In this document: in pieces, positions 1 through 5,855 of the stretch
Layout: each line of letters starts with the position of its first letter
How positions within the stretch are numbered: position 1 is the stretch's first letter
Source: CAZOVK01 sp964583165
Lineage (GTDB): Bacteria > Bacillota > Clostridia > Lachnospirales > WRAX01
Assembly: GCA_964583165.1 (NCBI GenBank)
Contig: CAZOVK010000108.1
Coordinates: 1 to 5,855, forward strand
DNA: 5,855 nt
Direction: 5' to 3'
Program-made: the position numbers and the translations under genes
The notes under the pieces: generated by a model
Database searches by the model: none
The model's input: only the letters and a program-made list of their open reading frames with translations
What the model was told of the DNA's origin: nothing

Positions 1-42
1 ATACCGATATATTTGTCACCGGCATTTAGGTTTTTTCACAAG

Positions 43-68
43 AAAAAAGGCGGGTATGCCCCGCCTTT
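43..68 (-). terminator. Intrinsic terminator of the spoIIR-sleB-ypeB operon
   Basis: On the minus strand a perfect 9-base-pair stem (AAAGGCGGG pairing with CCCGCCTTT, loop of 5 bases at 55-59) runs straight into a stretch of six T. It begins 5 bases after the ypeB stop codon, as expected for a Rho-independent terminator ending that operon. The stem also starts with A and ends with T on the opposite strand, so weak bidirectional activity is possible. The remaining bases 1-42 show nothing recognisable. Confidence 0.93.
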
Positions 69-73
69 GCGTT

Positions 74-1396
74 TTACTTTCTTTGAATGCCATACGCGTC
101 CTCTATTTGTTCATAAACCGAGATTACATGCCCGTTCTGGGTATCGACATAGATGAGCGTCTTGGTATCGCCAATGTAACCTATCAGTTCATAGCAGAAA
201 TTCTCTATACCGTTCTCGTCAATTACGGCTAGGGCACATTCTGTCAGTGTAAAATGCGGTGAAACGAGTTCAAGGCAAGTGGCAGGGGAGATTTCGGGGG
301 GCTTCAGCTCGCGGCTCCTACGATTTTCCAAGAAGTTTTGACCGCTGTAGCCGAGAATCTGACCATCCTTGCCCACTTTTACCGTTATAGCTTCTGGGTA
401 CATCCAAATGCCGTCATAGTAGGGTATCATCTCAAAGATGTAGCTGTCGTCACCTATTGAGTACGTCCGCGCTTCCGAGTGGGGGAAGCCATTGCGCTCC
501 AGCAGGCGGGCGGCTAGATGTTCGGCTGTCGAGGCGCTTATGTTGCGCTCACCCATAGCTAGGTCAGACGTGTTCATAAACCATGTGATATAGCCACCGT
601 TTTGCGTTACATCGGCGTAGTATATCGGCACGGTGTTGCCGCGCGTTGTGATGAGGAAGCTATAGACGGGCATCTCCGTGTCTTTGTCAGCGCCTATGAT
701 GTGCAGGTCATAGAGTGTGTCAACGCCAAGGAAGTTGCGCAGACGTGATTCAGCTTCGGCGGGGCTAATCGGGCTTTCGTTTTCAAAGATGTTATGAGCG
801 GCGGGTATCTCGGTTTTCGCCTTAGTGCCCGTTAGGTTGAGCGGTGTAAGGCTTGTGAGCAAACTATTGGCGGGGTAACCGCTTTCATCTGTGTATTCGC
901 TGTTCACAAGTTGTAAACGCCCCGATTCAAGCGCGACTGTGAGAGCCGCGAGGGCTTCGTTTATCGTTTTGGCATCACTCTTATAGGCGTTGATTTGGTC
1001 GAAGCGTTTTTGGTAACTTTCGTCGTTTACATCCCGATTCAACATATCCAGTGAGTAATCTCTCAGGTCTGACAGATATTTGAGTAGGGTATCAGTGCCG
1101 TGTTGAGCATCCGGCAGTTGTGAGAGCTGTTCATGCGCGATTTCTGCGCTCACGTATATGTCCGCGAAGATGGCGGTGTTTTCTGTGCCGGGGCGCACTG
1201 CGCTTAGTTTGGTTAGGTCGCTGTCAATACGCGCCACACTCTGAATAACGCTGTTGAACACATAGCGGTATGTGCTCTCTGTCGTATTTTGATAGACGCG
1301 CTTTTCTCGGTATTGATAGATGCCAAAGCCTACCGAGAAAACAATCACGCCGGCAATCAGCGAGTATATCGCCTTTGCCCTCCATGAATTATACAT
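74..1396 (-). CDS. ypeB: Spore germination protein YpeB
   Basis: YpeB is a spore protein needed for assembly and stability of the cortex-lytic enzyme SleB, which in turn stabilises YpeB; it acts at the inner spore membrane. The 440-residue product matches the family length (about 450). A short basic N-terminus is followed by one membrane segment (about residues 8-27), then a mainly helical region (about 40-165). The C-terminal half contains three PepSY-like repeats (about 209-273, 287-349 and 369-427), the last with the typical pattern TLIYVDTQNGHVISVYEQ. The ATG start is supported by GGTGGTGA 3 bases upstream (1400-1407). It lies 27 bases after the sleB stop, the usual sleB-ypeB order, and is the last gene before a terminator. 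No truncation or frameshift is seen. The identification rests on the domain layout and on the adjacent sleB. The PepSY repeats alone would not be specific. Confidence 0.93.
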   Translation of the reverse strand: MYNSWRAKAIYSLIAGVIVFSVGFGIYQYREKRVYQNTTESTYRYVFNSVIQSVARIDSDLTKLSAVRPGTENTAIFADIYVSAEIAHEQLSQLPDAQHGTDTLLKYLSDLRDYSLDMLNRDVNDESYQKRFDQINAYKSDAKTINEALAALTVALESGRLQLVNSEYTDESGYPANSLLTSLTPLNLTGTKAKTEIPAAHNIFENESPISPAEAESRLRNFLGVDTLYDLHIIGADKDTEMPVYSFLITTRGNTVPIYYADVTQNGGYITWFMNTSDLAMGERNISASTAEHLAARLLERNGFPHSEARTYSIGDDSYIFEMIPYYDGIWMYPEAITVKVGKDGQILGYSGQNFLENRRSRELKPPEISPATCLELVSPHFTLTECALAVIDENGIENFCYELIGYIGDTKTLIYVDTQNGHVISVYEQIEDAYGIQRK

Positions 1397-1423
1397 AGTT
1401 CACCACCAAATGGATTCAAGACA

Positions 1424-2128
1424 TCAAATGCCGTTTCTGTAGCCGAATACATACGAACCTATGCGCCTGACAGTGCAAAAACCATCTAAAGCCGAGGTTG
1501 GCGCGGTTGACGTATAGATATATTCTGTCGCGCCGTAAGCCGGGTCAAAGCCCGACAGCGCATCACGCGCCGCCATTAGCGATTCGCGCGACGGTGTGTT
1601 TGAAACGCCGTCGAGTGACACCGATTCAAAGCCGCCGGGTTGGTATATTACGCCCCATAGGCTGTCAGGGTATGCGTCACTACTGACGCGGTTTAATGCA
1701 ATCGCGCCGATTGCCACTTGAACGGGATAACTTGCGCCACGTGTTTCGCCATCGATTAGACAGGCTAAAAGCCAGATATCTGTTTCGCGCTCGTTTACTT
1801 GGGAGTTATATGCGTCTAAATCGGCTTTGAGGACGCGTTGTGTCGCCGCGTCTGCAACACCCGTCATACTAAGCCCGTTTTTGCGCTGGTAATACATAAG
1901 GGCTTCAAGCGTATCATATCCGAAGCGCCCGTCTATCTCGCCCCCATAGAATGGGCCGAGAGCGGTTTGTAAGTGCTTGACAACCTCACCCTGTGAGCCC
2001 CATGATATGCCGAGGTTTTGGGTTATCGTGTTGCCTTTTGCCTCACGTATACCGATTACGAGCGCGAACGCCAAAAGAAATACGAGGACGCGCGGGAATA
2101 GTGCGTTGATTACTTTTGTCAATGTCAT
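1424..2128 (-). CDS. sleB: Spore cortex-lytic enzyme SleB (divergent)
   Basis: SleB is a lytic transglycosylase that degrades cortex peptidoglycan (muramic-delta-lactam containing) during germination. It is made in the forespore and exported. The product has 234 residues, slightly short for the family. It has a membrane or signal segment (about 11-27) and a peptidoglycan-binding domain (about 44-100, with GEVVKHLQTAL and DGRFGYDTLEALMYYQ). The C-terminal Hydrolase_2 domain follows (about 117-230) and contains LIDGETRG with the presumed catalytic Glu127, then QVAIGAIALNRV and GVIYQPGGF. The later part, where SleB and CwlJ proteins usually carry an FNP-type motif and a Trp-rich stretch, is different (YIYTSTAPTSALDGF). 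I chose ATG at 2126-2128. An in-frame GTG lies directly before it (2129-2131), but GTG would overlap the GAGCAGG ribosome site. The gene sits about 15 bases after spoIIR and 27 before ypeB. The ypeB neighbour makes SleB more likely than CwlJ. Confidence 0.92.
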   Translation of the reverse strand: MTLTKVINALFPRVLVFLLAFALVIGIREAKGNTITQNLGISWGSQGEVVKHLQTALGPFYGGEIDGRFGYDTLEALMYYQRKNGLSMTGVADAATQRVLKADLDAYNSQVNERETDIWLLACLIDGETRGASYPVQVAIGAIALNRVSSDAYPDSLWGVIYQPGGFESVSLDGVSNTPSRESLMAARDALSGFDPAYGATEYIYTSTAPTSALDGFCTVRRIGSYVFGYRNGI

Positions 2129-2143
2129 CACCTGCTCTTTTGC

Positions 2144-2809
2144 TTACTTAAAAACAGAGTTTAGCCAGTCAAGAACCCAGAAACGCCACTCAACGGGGTC
2201 GTCTGATGTTACGCGCTCAAGTGCTTCGTCATCCAGCAACGCGGCGAGCTGTTCGGCTTGTTCTTGCGGGAGTTCCGGGAGTGCCGCGTCTACAAAACAT
2301 ATCTGTGGGAACATCACACACCACCAGTTGTCACCTGTGCCGCTGCCTATGCGTATTACCAGCGCGTCATATTCACCGGGTGGGAGTGTCACGTTTGTGT
2401 ATTGCTTGGCGGGGAAAACAGCGCGTTCGATATTAGCAGTTATGGCGTAATCCGTGCCTGCGCCGCTTATGATGCGTTGGGCTGTTTCTTCTATTAAATA
2501 GGTGTTGTTCGAGAGGTATTGTAGGGTTTCTTCTTTTGTCTTACATTGCATAAGCCCGTTTTCGAGAGCCGCCAGAACCGCGTCTTTGATTTCGCGTTTG
2601 AGGTTCTGGTCTTCGGGGCTGTTGCTGTTGGCGCGAACATGGAAGCGCACGAAGTTTTCTCTTAACATTTCATCTTCGTTGGCGGCACTTACGAGTGTTG
2701 CACCCGCGCAGATGAACATGACCGCAATACCAAATGTTAGGCTCGCCAGTAACATGCGCTTGCGTGAGGTTAGTATATAACTCATGATGGTTTTGATTGA
2801 CTGTTTCAT
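2144..2809 (-). CDS. spoIIR: Stage II sporulation protein R (SpoIIR)
   Basis: SpoIIR is the forespore-made signal protein secreted into the space between forespore and mother cell. There it triggers the membrane protease SpoIIGA to cleave pro-SigE, linking mother-cell gene expression to SigF activity. The 221-residue product has a basic N-terminus and one hydrophobic segment (about 19-38) that would act as signal or anchor. An outer domain follows with the family hallmarks: RFHVRANSNSPEDQNLK (55-71), the strand NVTLPPGEYDALVIRIG (139-155) and NWWCVMFPQICFVD (161-174). The length fits the family. The ATG at 2807-2809 is preceded by AGGGGGA (2814-2820) at 4 bases; a later ATG (codon 9) lacks such a site. 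It is first in an operon with sleB and ypeB, downstream of a forespore-type promoter. spoIIGA is not in the window. Confidence 0.95.
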   Translation of the reverse strand: MKQSIKTIMSYILTSRKRMLLASLTFGIAVMFICAGATLVSAANEDEMLRENFVRFHVRANSNSPEDQNLKREIKDAVLAALENGLMQCKTKEETLQYLSNNTYLIEETAQRIISGAGTDYAITANIERAVFPAKQYTNVTLPPGEYDALVIRIGSGTGDNWWCVMFPQICFVDAALPELPQEQAEQLAALLDDEALERVTSDDPVEWRFWVLDWLNSVFK

Positions 2810-2835
2810 AAAATCCCCCTGAATGTTTATAGGTG

Positions 2836-2865
2836 GATTATTCCCAAGTTTTGGTTGAACTATTC
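2836..2865 (-). promoter_or_regulatory. Candidate forespore sigma (SigF/SigG) promoter for spoIIR-sleB-ypeB
   Basis: Read on the minus strand, GAATA (2861-2865) is separated by exactly 15 bases from GGGAATAATC (2836-2845). The published Bacillus subtilis SigF consensus is close to GYWTA, 15 bases, then GGNRANANTW. The -10 half matches at 9 of 10 positions; the -35 half misses one base. TGAATA also resembles the SigG -35 element. A transcript would start near 2830, leaving a leader of about 20 bases before spoIIR. spoIIR is a SigF gene in Bacillus, which supports the call; the site itself is inferred by eye. Confidence 0.65.
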
Positions 2866-2873
2866 ACGACAAT

Positions 2874-2897
2874 AAAAAAAGCGGCCGAATTTGCCGC
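2874..2897 (-). terminator. Intrinsic terminator after the comM-family gene
   Basis: On the minus strand GCGGC (2893-2897) pairs perfectly with GCCGC (2881-2885) around a 7-base loop, followed by seven T (2874-2880). It begins 9 bases after the stop codon of the comM-family gene. It separates the mecA-recR-comM block from the spoIIR operon, whose candidate promoter begins about 9 bases downstream. Spore genes should therefore depend mainly on their own promoter. Confidence 0.92.
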
Positions 2898-2906
2898 GTT
2901 TTGTGT

Positions 2907-4418
2907 TTATTTAATGCCGTCTATTTCACGATACTGAAGAGCTTCGGCTAGGTGGATTTCTTGTACACGTTCGCTGTTATCTAAATCTGCGATTGTACGC
3001 GCCACTTTGAGGATTTTGTGGTATGAACGCGCCGACAGCCCGAGGATTTCAAAGGCTTTTTGTATTAGTTTGGTTGATACTTCGTCCAGCGCGCAGTATT
3101 TACTGATTTGGGGGGCAGTGAGTTGGGAGTTAAACGCACCCCGCGAGTTGTAACGAGTTATCTGGACAGCGCGGGCAGCTTCAACGCGGGCGCGAATGGC
3201 GGCGGAGGGTTCGGCTTTGGTTTTTCCGCTGATTTCATTAAACGGCACGGCGGCGGCTTGGATATGTAGGTCTATACGGTCGAGTAACGGCCCCGATATG
3301 CGGCTTAGATACTTCGATACTTCATATGGGGAACAGCGACAGCGGTCGTCACCGTAGTATCCGCATGGGCAGGGGTTCATAGCTGCGATTAAAGTGAACC
3401 GCGCGGGGTATGTAATGGAGCCTGACACGCGTGAGATGTTGACGGAGCCTTCTTCCATTGGTTGTCTGAGGACTTCCAGCGCGTTTCTGTGAAACTCGGG
3501 CAGTTCGTCAAGAAAGAGAACGCCGCAGTGAGCAAGGCTGATTTCGCCCGGACGTGGCACCCTTCCGCCGCCTGTGAGCGCGGCATCTGATGTCGTGTGG
3601 TGAGGGGCACGAAACGGTCGCTTAGAGATTAGGCTTTGGCGGTCGGTCAATAAACCCGACACTGAATAGATTTTCATTACTTCAATGCTTTCTTCAAAGC
3701 TTAACGCGGGCATTATGGACGGCAGGCGTTTCGCCATCATGGTCTTGCCCGAACCCGGGGGGCCTACAATTAGGACGTTGTGACCTCCGGCGGCGGCGAT
3801 TTCTAGGGCGCGTTTGACATTTTCTTGCCCTTGAACGTCGGCGTAGTCCAGTAATTCCGCTGTTTCTTGGGTATTCGTATTGGTCATCTCGGGCAGTTCA
3901 AAGGAGAGCTGCCCACTGTTTAATGCTATAACCAGTGATTTTAGGTCTGTTGCGGCATGAACTTTTATATTTTCAACAACAGCGGCTTCTCGGGCATTGT
4001 CGGCGGGTACTATACAGACTTTTACGCCGTTTTTGCTTGCGCTGTGGGTCATGGGTAGAACGCCGTTTACGGGGCGCACGTTGCCGTCAAGACTGAGTTC
4101 GCCGATAAACATCCAGTCCGGCGGGATATTTTTTATGAAGCCCGCGCAGTTGAGTATTGAAAGCGCAATGGGTAGGTCAAACGCAGGGCCTTCTTTGCGC
4201 GTGTCGGCAGGGGCTAGGTTGACTACTATGCGCTTGTTCGGGAACGCAAACCCCGAGTTTTTTATCGCGGCACGCACACGTTCGCGCGATTCGCGCACGG
4301 CAGAGTCGGGAAGCCCCACAATATCAAACGAGTAAAGCCCGTTTGTTAGGTCAGCTTCTATATAAACAGAAAAACCGTCTACGCCGGCCACAGCCGCGCT
4401 TGTTACACGCGCTACCAC
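2907..4418 (-). CDS. comM: YifB/ComM family Mg-chelatase-like AAA+ ATPase
   Basis: This is a full-length member (503 residues, family about 505) of the YifB/ComM family. ComM is a hexameric helicase that promotes branch migration when transformed DNA is integrated in Gram-negative bacteria. The role in Bacillota is less certain. The N-terminal ChlI domain (about 20-140) carries SFDIVGLPDSAVRESRERVR and NLAPADTRKEGPAFDLPIAL. The AAA+ core (about 190-390) shows Walker A GPPGSGKT (219-226), Walker B LFLDELPEF (301-309), the PFRAPHHTTSDAALTGGG stretch and LLDRIDLHI (379-387). A cysteine cluster, C350, C352, C360 and C362 (NPCPCGYYGDDRCRC), is typical of the family and may bind metal. The C-terminal Mg_chelatase_C domain ends with SARSYHKILKVARTIADLD. 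The start is GTG (4416-4418), with AGGAG (4426-4430) 7 bases upstream. It follows recR by about 80 bases and ends at a terminator. Confidence 0.93.
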   Translation of the reverse strand: MVARVTSAAVAGVDGFSVYIEADLTNGLYSFDIVGLPDSAVRESRERVRAAIKNSGFAFPNKRIVVNLAPADTRKEGPAFDLPIALSILNCAGFIKNIPPDWMFIGELSLDGNVRPVNGVLPMTHSASKNGVKVCIVPADNAREAAVVENIKVHAATDLKSLVIALNSGQLSFELPEMTNTNTQETAELLDYADVQGQENVKRALEIAAAGGHNVLIVGPPGSGKTMMAKRLPSIMPALSFEESIEVMKIYSVSGLLTDRQSLISKRPFRAPHHTTSDAALTGGGRVPRPGEISLAHCGVLFLDELPEFHRNALEVLRQPMEEGSVNISRVSGSITYPARFTLIAAMNPCPCGYYGDDRCRCSPYEVSKYLSRISGPLLDRIDLHIQAAAVPFNEISGKTKAEPSAAIRARVEAARAVQITRYNSRGAFNSQLTAPQISKYCALDEVSTKLIQKAFEILGLSARSYHKILKVARTIADLDNSERVQEIHLAEALQYREIDGIK

Positions 4419-4425
4419 TTAATCA

Positions 4426-4430
4426 CTCCT
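4426..4430 (-). promoter_or_regulatory. Ribosome binding site for the comM-family gene
   Basis: AGGAG on the minus strand lies 7 bases before the GTG at 4416-4418. It fixes this non-ATG start, which also gives the N-terminus expected for the family (MVARVTSAAVAGVDG). Confidence 0.8.
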
Positions 4431-4437
4431 TGGAAAT

Positions 4438-4493
4438 CGGCTAACTCCAGCCGCCTAAAGGCGGATTTGATATATGACAGCGACTAAAGTCGC
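4438..4493. repeat. Pair of small palindromes with identical TAAA loops
   Basis: Two perfect hairpins occupy the recR-comM gap: CCGCC-TAAA-GGCGG at 4451-4464 and GCGAC-TAAA-GTCGC at 4480-4493, 15 bases apart and in the same orientation. A third inverted repeat, CGGCT (4438-4442) with AGCCG (4449-4453), overlaps the first, so the two structures exclude each other. Neither hairpin is followed by a T-run on the minus strand, so they are not ordinary terminators. They resemble dispersed REP-like palindromic elements, but only this one copy is visible. They could also shape mRNA stability or coupling between recR and comM. Confidence 0.6.
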
Positions 4494-4499
4494 CAATGA

Positions 4500-5105
4500 T
4501 TACATTTCTCGCCTACCCGCAAACGCATGAGAGAGGGTTGCTTCGTCTACATGCTCTAAGTCACTGCCGATAGGTACGCCGTGGGCTATGCGGGTTACGG
4601 TTATGCCAAGTGGTTTGAGGACGCGAGCTAGATATAGGGCGGTGGCTTCGCCCTCTACGTTCGGGTTTGTGGCGATTATTACCTCTTGGAGTGTGTCGCC
4701 GAGTTCGTCAACGCGCGTGAGTAGTTCCTTTATACACAAATCGGATGGGCCAACGCCGTTTAGGGGCGATATTGCGCCGTGGAGTATGTGGTATAGACCG
4801 GAGTACGCGCGGGTTTTCTCGTATGCCGCCATGTCCTTGGGTTCTTCGACAACCATGATGAGCCCGTGGTTGCGTTTGGAGTTGTTGCAGACGGCGCAGG
4901 GGTCGTCGTCTGTCAGGTTCATACAGACCGAACAGCGACGCACACTCTCACGCGCTTCAACAATCGCGTTAGAGAGTTCGTGCGCATATTCGGGTGGCAT
5001 GTTCAATACAAAAAACGCGAGCCGTTGAGCCATTCGCCCGCCTATCCCCGGCATTCGCGCAAATTCCTCAATCAGCCGCGTTACGGCATTGCCATAGAAA
5101 TTCAA
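4500..5105 (-). CDS. recR: Recombination mediator protein RecR
   Basis: RecR works with RecO and RecF to load RecA onto single-stranded DNA covered by SSB, for gap repair and restart of replication. The product has 201 residues, the normal length. It shows an N-terminal helix-hairpin-helix (about 8-30, with ARMPGIGGRMAQRLAF), a C4 zinc finger with Cys58, Cys61, Cys70 and Cys73 (CSVC and CAVC), and a Toprim domain (about 82-178). The Toprim part has LIMVVEEPKD, TRAYSGLYHILHGAISPLNG and ATNPNVEGEATALYL, all strong RecR signatures. The start is TTG (5103-5105), supported by GAGGGAG 7 bases upstream and by the family N-terminus (Y-x-N/P-x-V-x-x-LIEEF). It lies 34 bases after mecA and is probably co-transcribed with it. 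In many Bacillota recR follows dnaX and yaaK/ebfC; neither is adjacent here, as the upstream gene is mecA. Confidence 0.97.
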   Translation of the reverse strand: MNFYGNAVTRLIEEFARMPGIGGRMAQRLAFFVLNMPPEYAHELSNAIVEARESVRRCSVCMNLTDDDPCAVCNNSKRNHGLIMVVEEPKDMAAYEKTRAYSGLYHILHGAISPLNGVGPSDLCIKELLTRVDELGDTLQEVIIATNPNVEGEATALYLARVLKPLGITVTRIAHGVPIGSDLEHVDEATLSHAFAGRREM

Positions 5106-5112
5106 AAGTTTG

Positions 5113-5119
5113 CTCCCTC
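5113..5119 (-). promoter_or_regulatory. Ribosome binding site deciding the TTG start of recR
   Basis: GAGGGAG on the minus strand ends 7 bases before TTG at 5103-5105. There is no ATG between this site and the conserved RecR N-terminus, so TTG is the best supported start. Confidence 0.8.
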
Positions 5120-5139
5120 AATTACGGAGATTAGATTTG

Positions 5140-5826
5140 TTACTCCATTATACCGCGCAAAACCTCGATGGCGCTTTCGGCTATTACGCATTCGCCGTGT
5201 TCATCTAGATAAGACGCGAATGTAGAAGCCGTGTCTACCTTGTTACCATATTCGCACAGAATCGCGTCGAACTCTCGAATGAGAGCGCCGCCCGCGTAGG
5301 CTTTGATGTAGAGGTAATACTTGCCGCGGTGTTTGTATAGCGTGCTTTGAGCGTTTATATCCATATCGAAGCGTGGCATTGCGTCAAGTGCGTTGTCAAG
5401 GCTGTTAAACTCAAACATGAGCGTTGTATCAGACAGCGCTGGTCTTGGCGCGGGTTTAGATGTTTTACGCTTGGGGATATTGACCTCTGATGTTTTGGGC
5501 GCGGGTAAGGCGTTTGTGTCGAAACCGATTTGTTTTGCCATATCTATAAGGCTGACGCGGTTTTCGTCCTCTATGCCGCCTGTTACCTTGGTTACGAGCA
5601 CCATAATAGAATCCATGGCTATGGGCATGGCTTCTATTATGAGTGGCGTATTCTGTTCAGTCGAAAAGTCATACTCTTCGCTCGCCGCCGCCATCATATC
5701 GCGGAACAACGCCTGTGTCTTTTCGCTGTTGTATGTGAGCTCGGTTATCGCAATATTTCTGTCCTTCAAGTCGTCGTGGGTCAGCGTAAACCGCATCTGG
5801 GTTTCGCTGATTTTCTCAATCTTCAA
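5140..5826 (-). CDS. mecA: MecA-family adaptor protein for ClpC
   Basis: MecA proteins are cytoplasmic adaptors that bring substrates to the ClpC unfoldase of ClpCP and promote ClpC assembly. In Bacillus MecA delivers the competence factor ComK; the substrate here is unknown. The product has 228 residues (B. subtilis MecA has 218). An N-terminal substrate-binding domain (about 1-83, with MKIEKISE, TYNSEKTQALFRDMM and PLIIEAMPIAMDSIMVLVTKV) is joined by a Pro/Lys-rich linker (about 108-130) to a C-terminal ClpC-binding domain (about 132-228). That domain has FEFNSLDNAL, STLYKHRGKYYLYI and a final stretch starting YLDEHGECVI. I chose TTG at 5824-5826. A GTG further upstream (5833-5835) lies inside the ribosome site, whereas TTG gives the family N-terminus MKIEKI. 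It is followed by recR and only 29 bases upstream are visible, so its promoter or an earlier operon partner cannot be judged. The paralogue YpbH is an alternative name. Confidence 0.88.
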   Translation of the reverse strand: MKIEKISETQMRFTLTHDDLKDRNIAITELTYNSEKTQALFRDMMAAASEEYDFSTEQNTPLIIEAMPIAMDSIMVLVTKVTGGIEDENRVSLIDMAKQIGFDTNALPAPKTSEVNIPKRKTSKPAPRPALSDTTLMFEFNSLDNALDAMPRFDMDINAQSTLYKHRGKYYLYIKAYAGGALIREFDAILCEYGNKVDTASTFASYLDEHGECVIAESAIEVLRGIME

Positions 5827-5831
5827 TAATA

Positions 5832-5839
5832 CCACCTCT
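5832..5839 (-). promoter_or_regulatory. Ribosome binding site deciding the TTG start of mecA
   Basis: AGAGGTGG on the minus strand contains GAGGTG, six bases complementary to the 16S rRNA tail, ending 6 bases before TTG at 5824-5826. The in-frame GTG at 5833-5835 is part of this site and so is unlikely to be the start codon. Confidence 0.8.
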
Positions 5840-5855
5840 ACGCTAGAATGGTAAG

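Noticed and set aside
1763..1773. GGCT-AAA-AGCC palindrome as a further copy of the TAAA-loop repeat
   Set aside because: It lies inside the sleB catalytic domain (residues around Leu-Ala-Cys-Leu), has only 4 base pairs and an AAA loop, so it is explained by coding sequence.
1977..2450. Plus-strand open frame of 157 codons
   Set aside because: It lies opposite sleB and spoIIR, which have clear family motifs. Its product is Ser/Cys-rich with no recognisable domain and no ribosome site was evident, so it is a shadow frame.
2826..2831. TATAAA on the minus strand as a SigA -10 box for spoIIR
   Set aside because: No -35 box lies at about 17 bases (CCAAAA is found there), and the transcript would start within the ribosome site.
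4480..4493. Hairpin after recR as a Rho-independent terminator
   Set aside because: The stem has only 5 base pairs and the minus strand continues TGTCATATATC with no T-run.
4588..5028. Plus-strand open frame of 146 codons
   Set aside because: It is entirely opposite recR and has no recognisable motif; shadow of a strongly conserved gene.
5393..5854. Plus-strand open frame of 153 codons running to the right edge
   Set aside because: It is opposite mecA, whose domains are convincing, and its product looks like antisense composition.

Overview
The window suggests an endospore-forming member of the Bacillota, most likely Clostridia. It encodes SpoIIR, SleB and YpeB, which are restricted to spore formers, and a MecA-type Clp adaptor, with Shine-Dalgarno sequences (AGGAG, GAGGTG, AGGGGG) and TTG/GTG starts typical of this phylum. 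Base composition is roughly balanced and looks uniform. I see no mobile genes, phage genes, tRNA, rRNA or CRISPR array. The genus cannot be told from the sequence.

All six genes lie on the minus strand, so transcription runs from the right edge to the left. They form two blocks. Block 1 (right half) is mecA (5140-5826), recR (4500-5105) and a comM/yifB-family ATPase (2907-4418), closed by a strong intrinsic terminator at 2874-2897. These are housekeeping genes: a Clp protease adaptor, the RecFOR recombination-repair mediator, and an AAA+ ATPase related to the ComM helicase of natural transformation. The recR-comM gap (4439-4499) holds two small palindromes with the same TAAA loop.

Block 2 (left half) is spoIIR (2144-2809), sleB (1424-2128) and ypeB (74-1396), closed by a terminator at 43-68. 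The gaps inside it are about 15 and 27 bases. Just downstream of the block 1 terminator is a promoter-like sequence with the spacing and -10 region of a forespore sigma (SigF/SigG) promoter. Block 2 therefore looks like one forespore operon. It joins an early inter-compartment signal (SpoIIR, which triggers pro-SigE processing in the mother cell) to a late germination module (the SleB cortex-lytic enzyme and its partner YpeB).

The window is mostly conserved core genome, and I find no evidence of an undescribed system. The points worth a second look are the forespore promoter and operon arrangement, the paired palindromes, the divergent C-terminal part of the SleB catalytic domain, and the start-codon correction for mecA.
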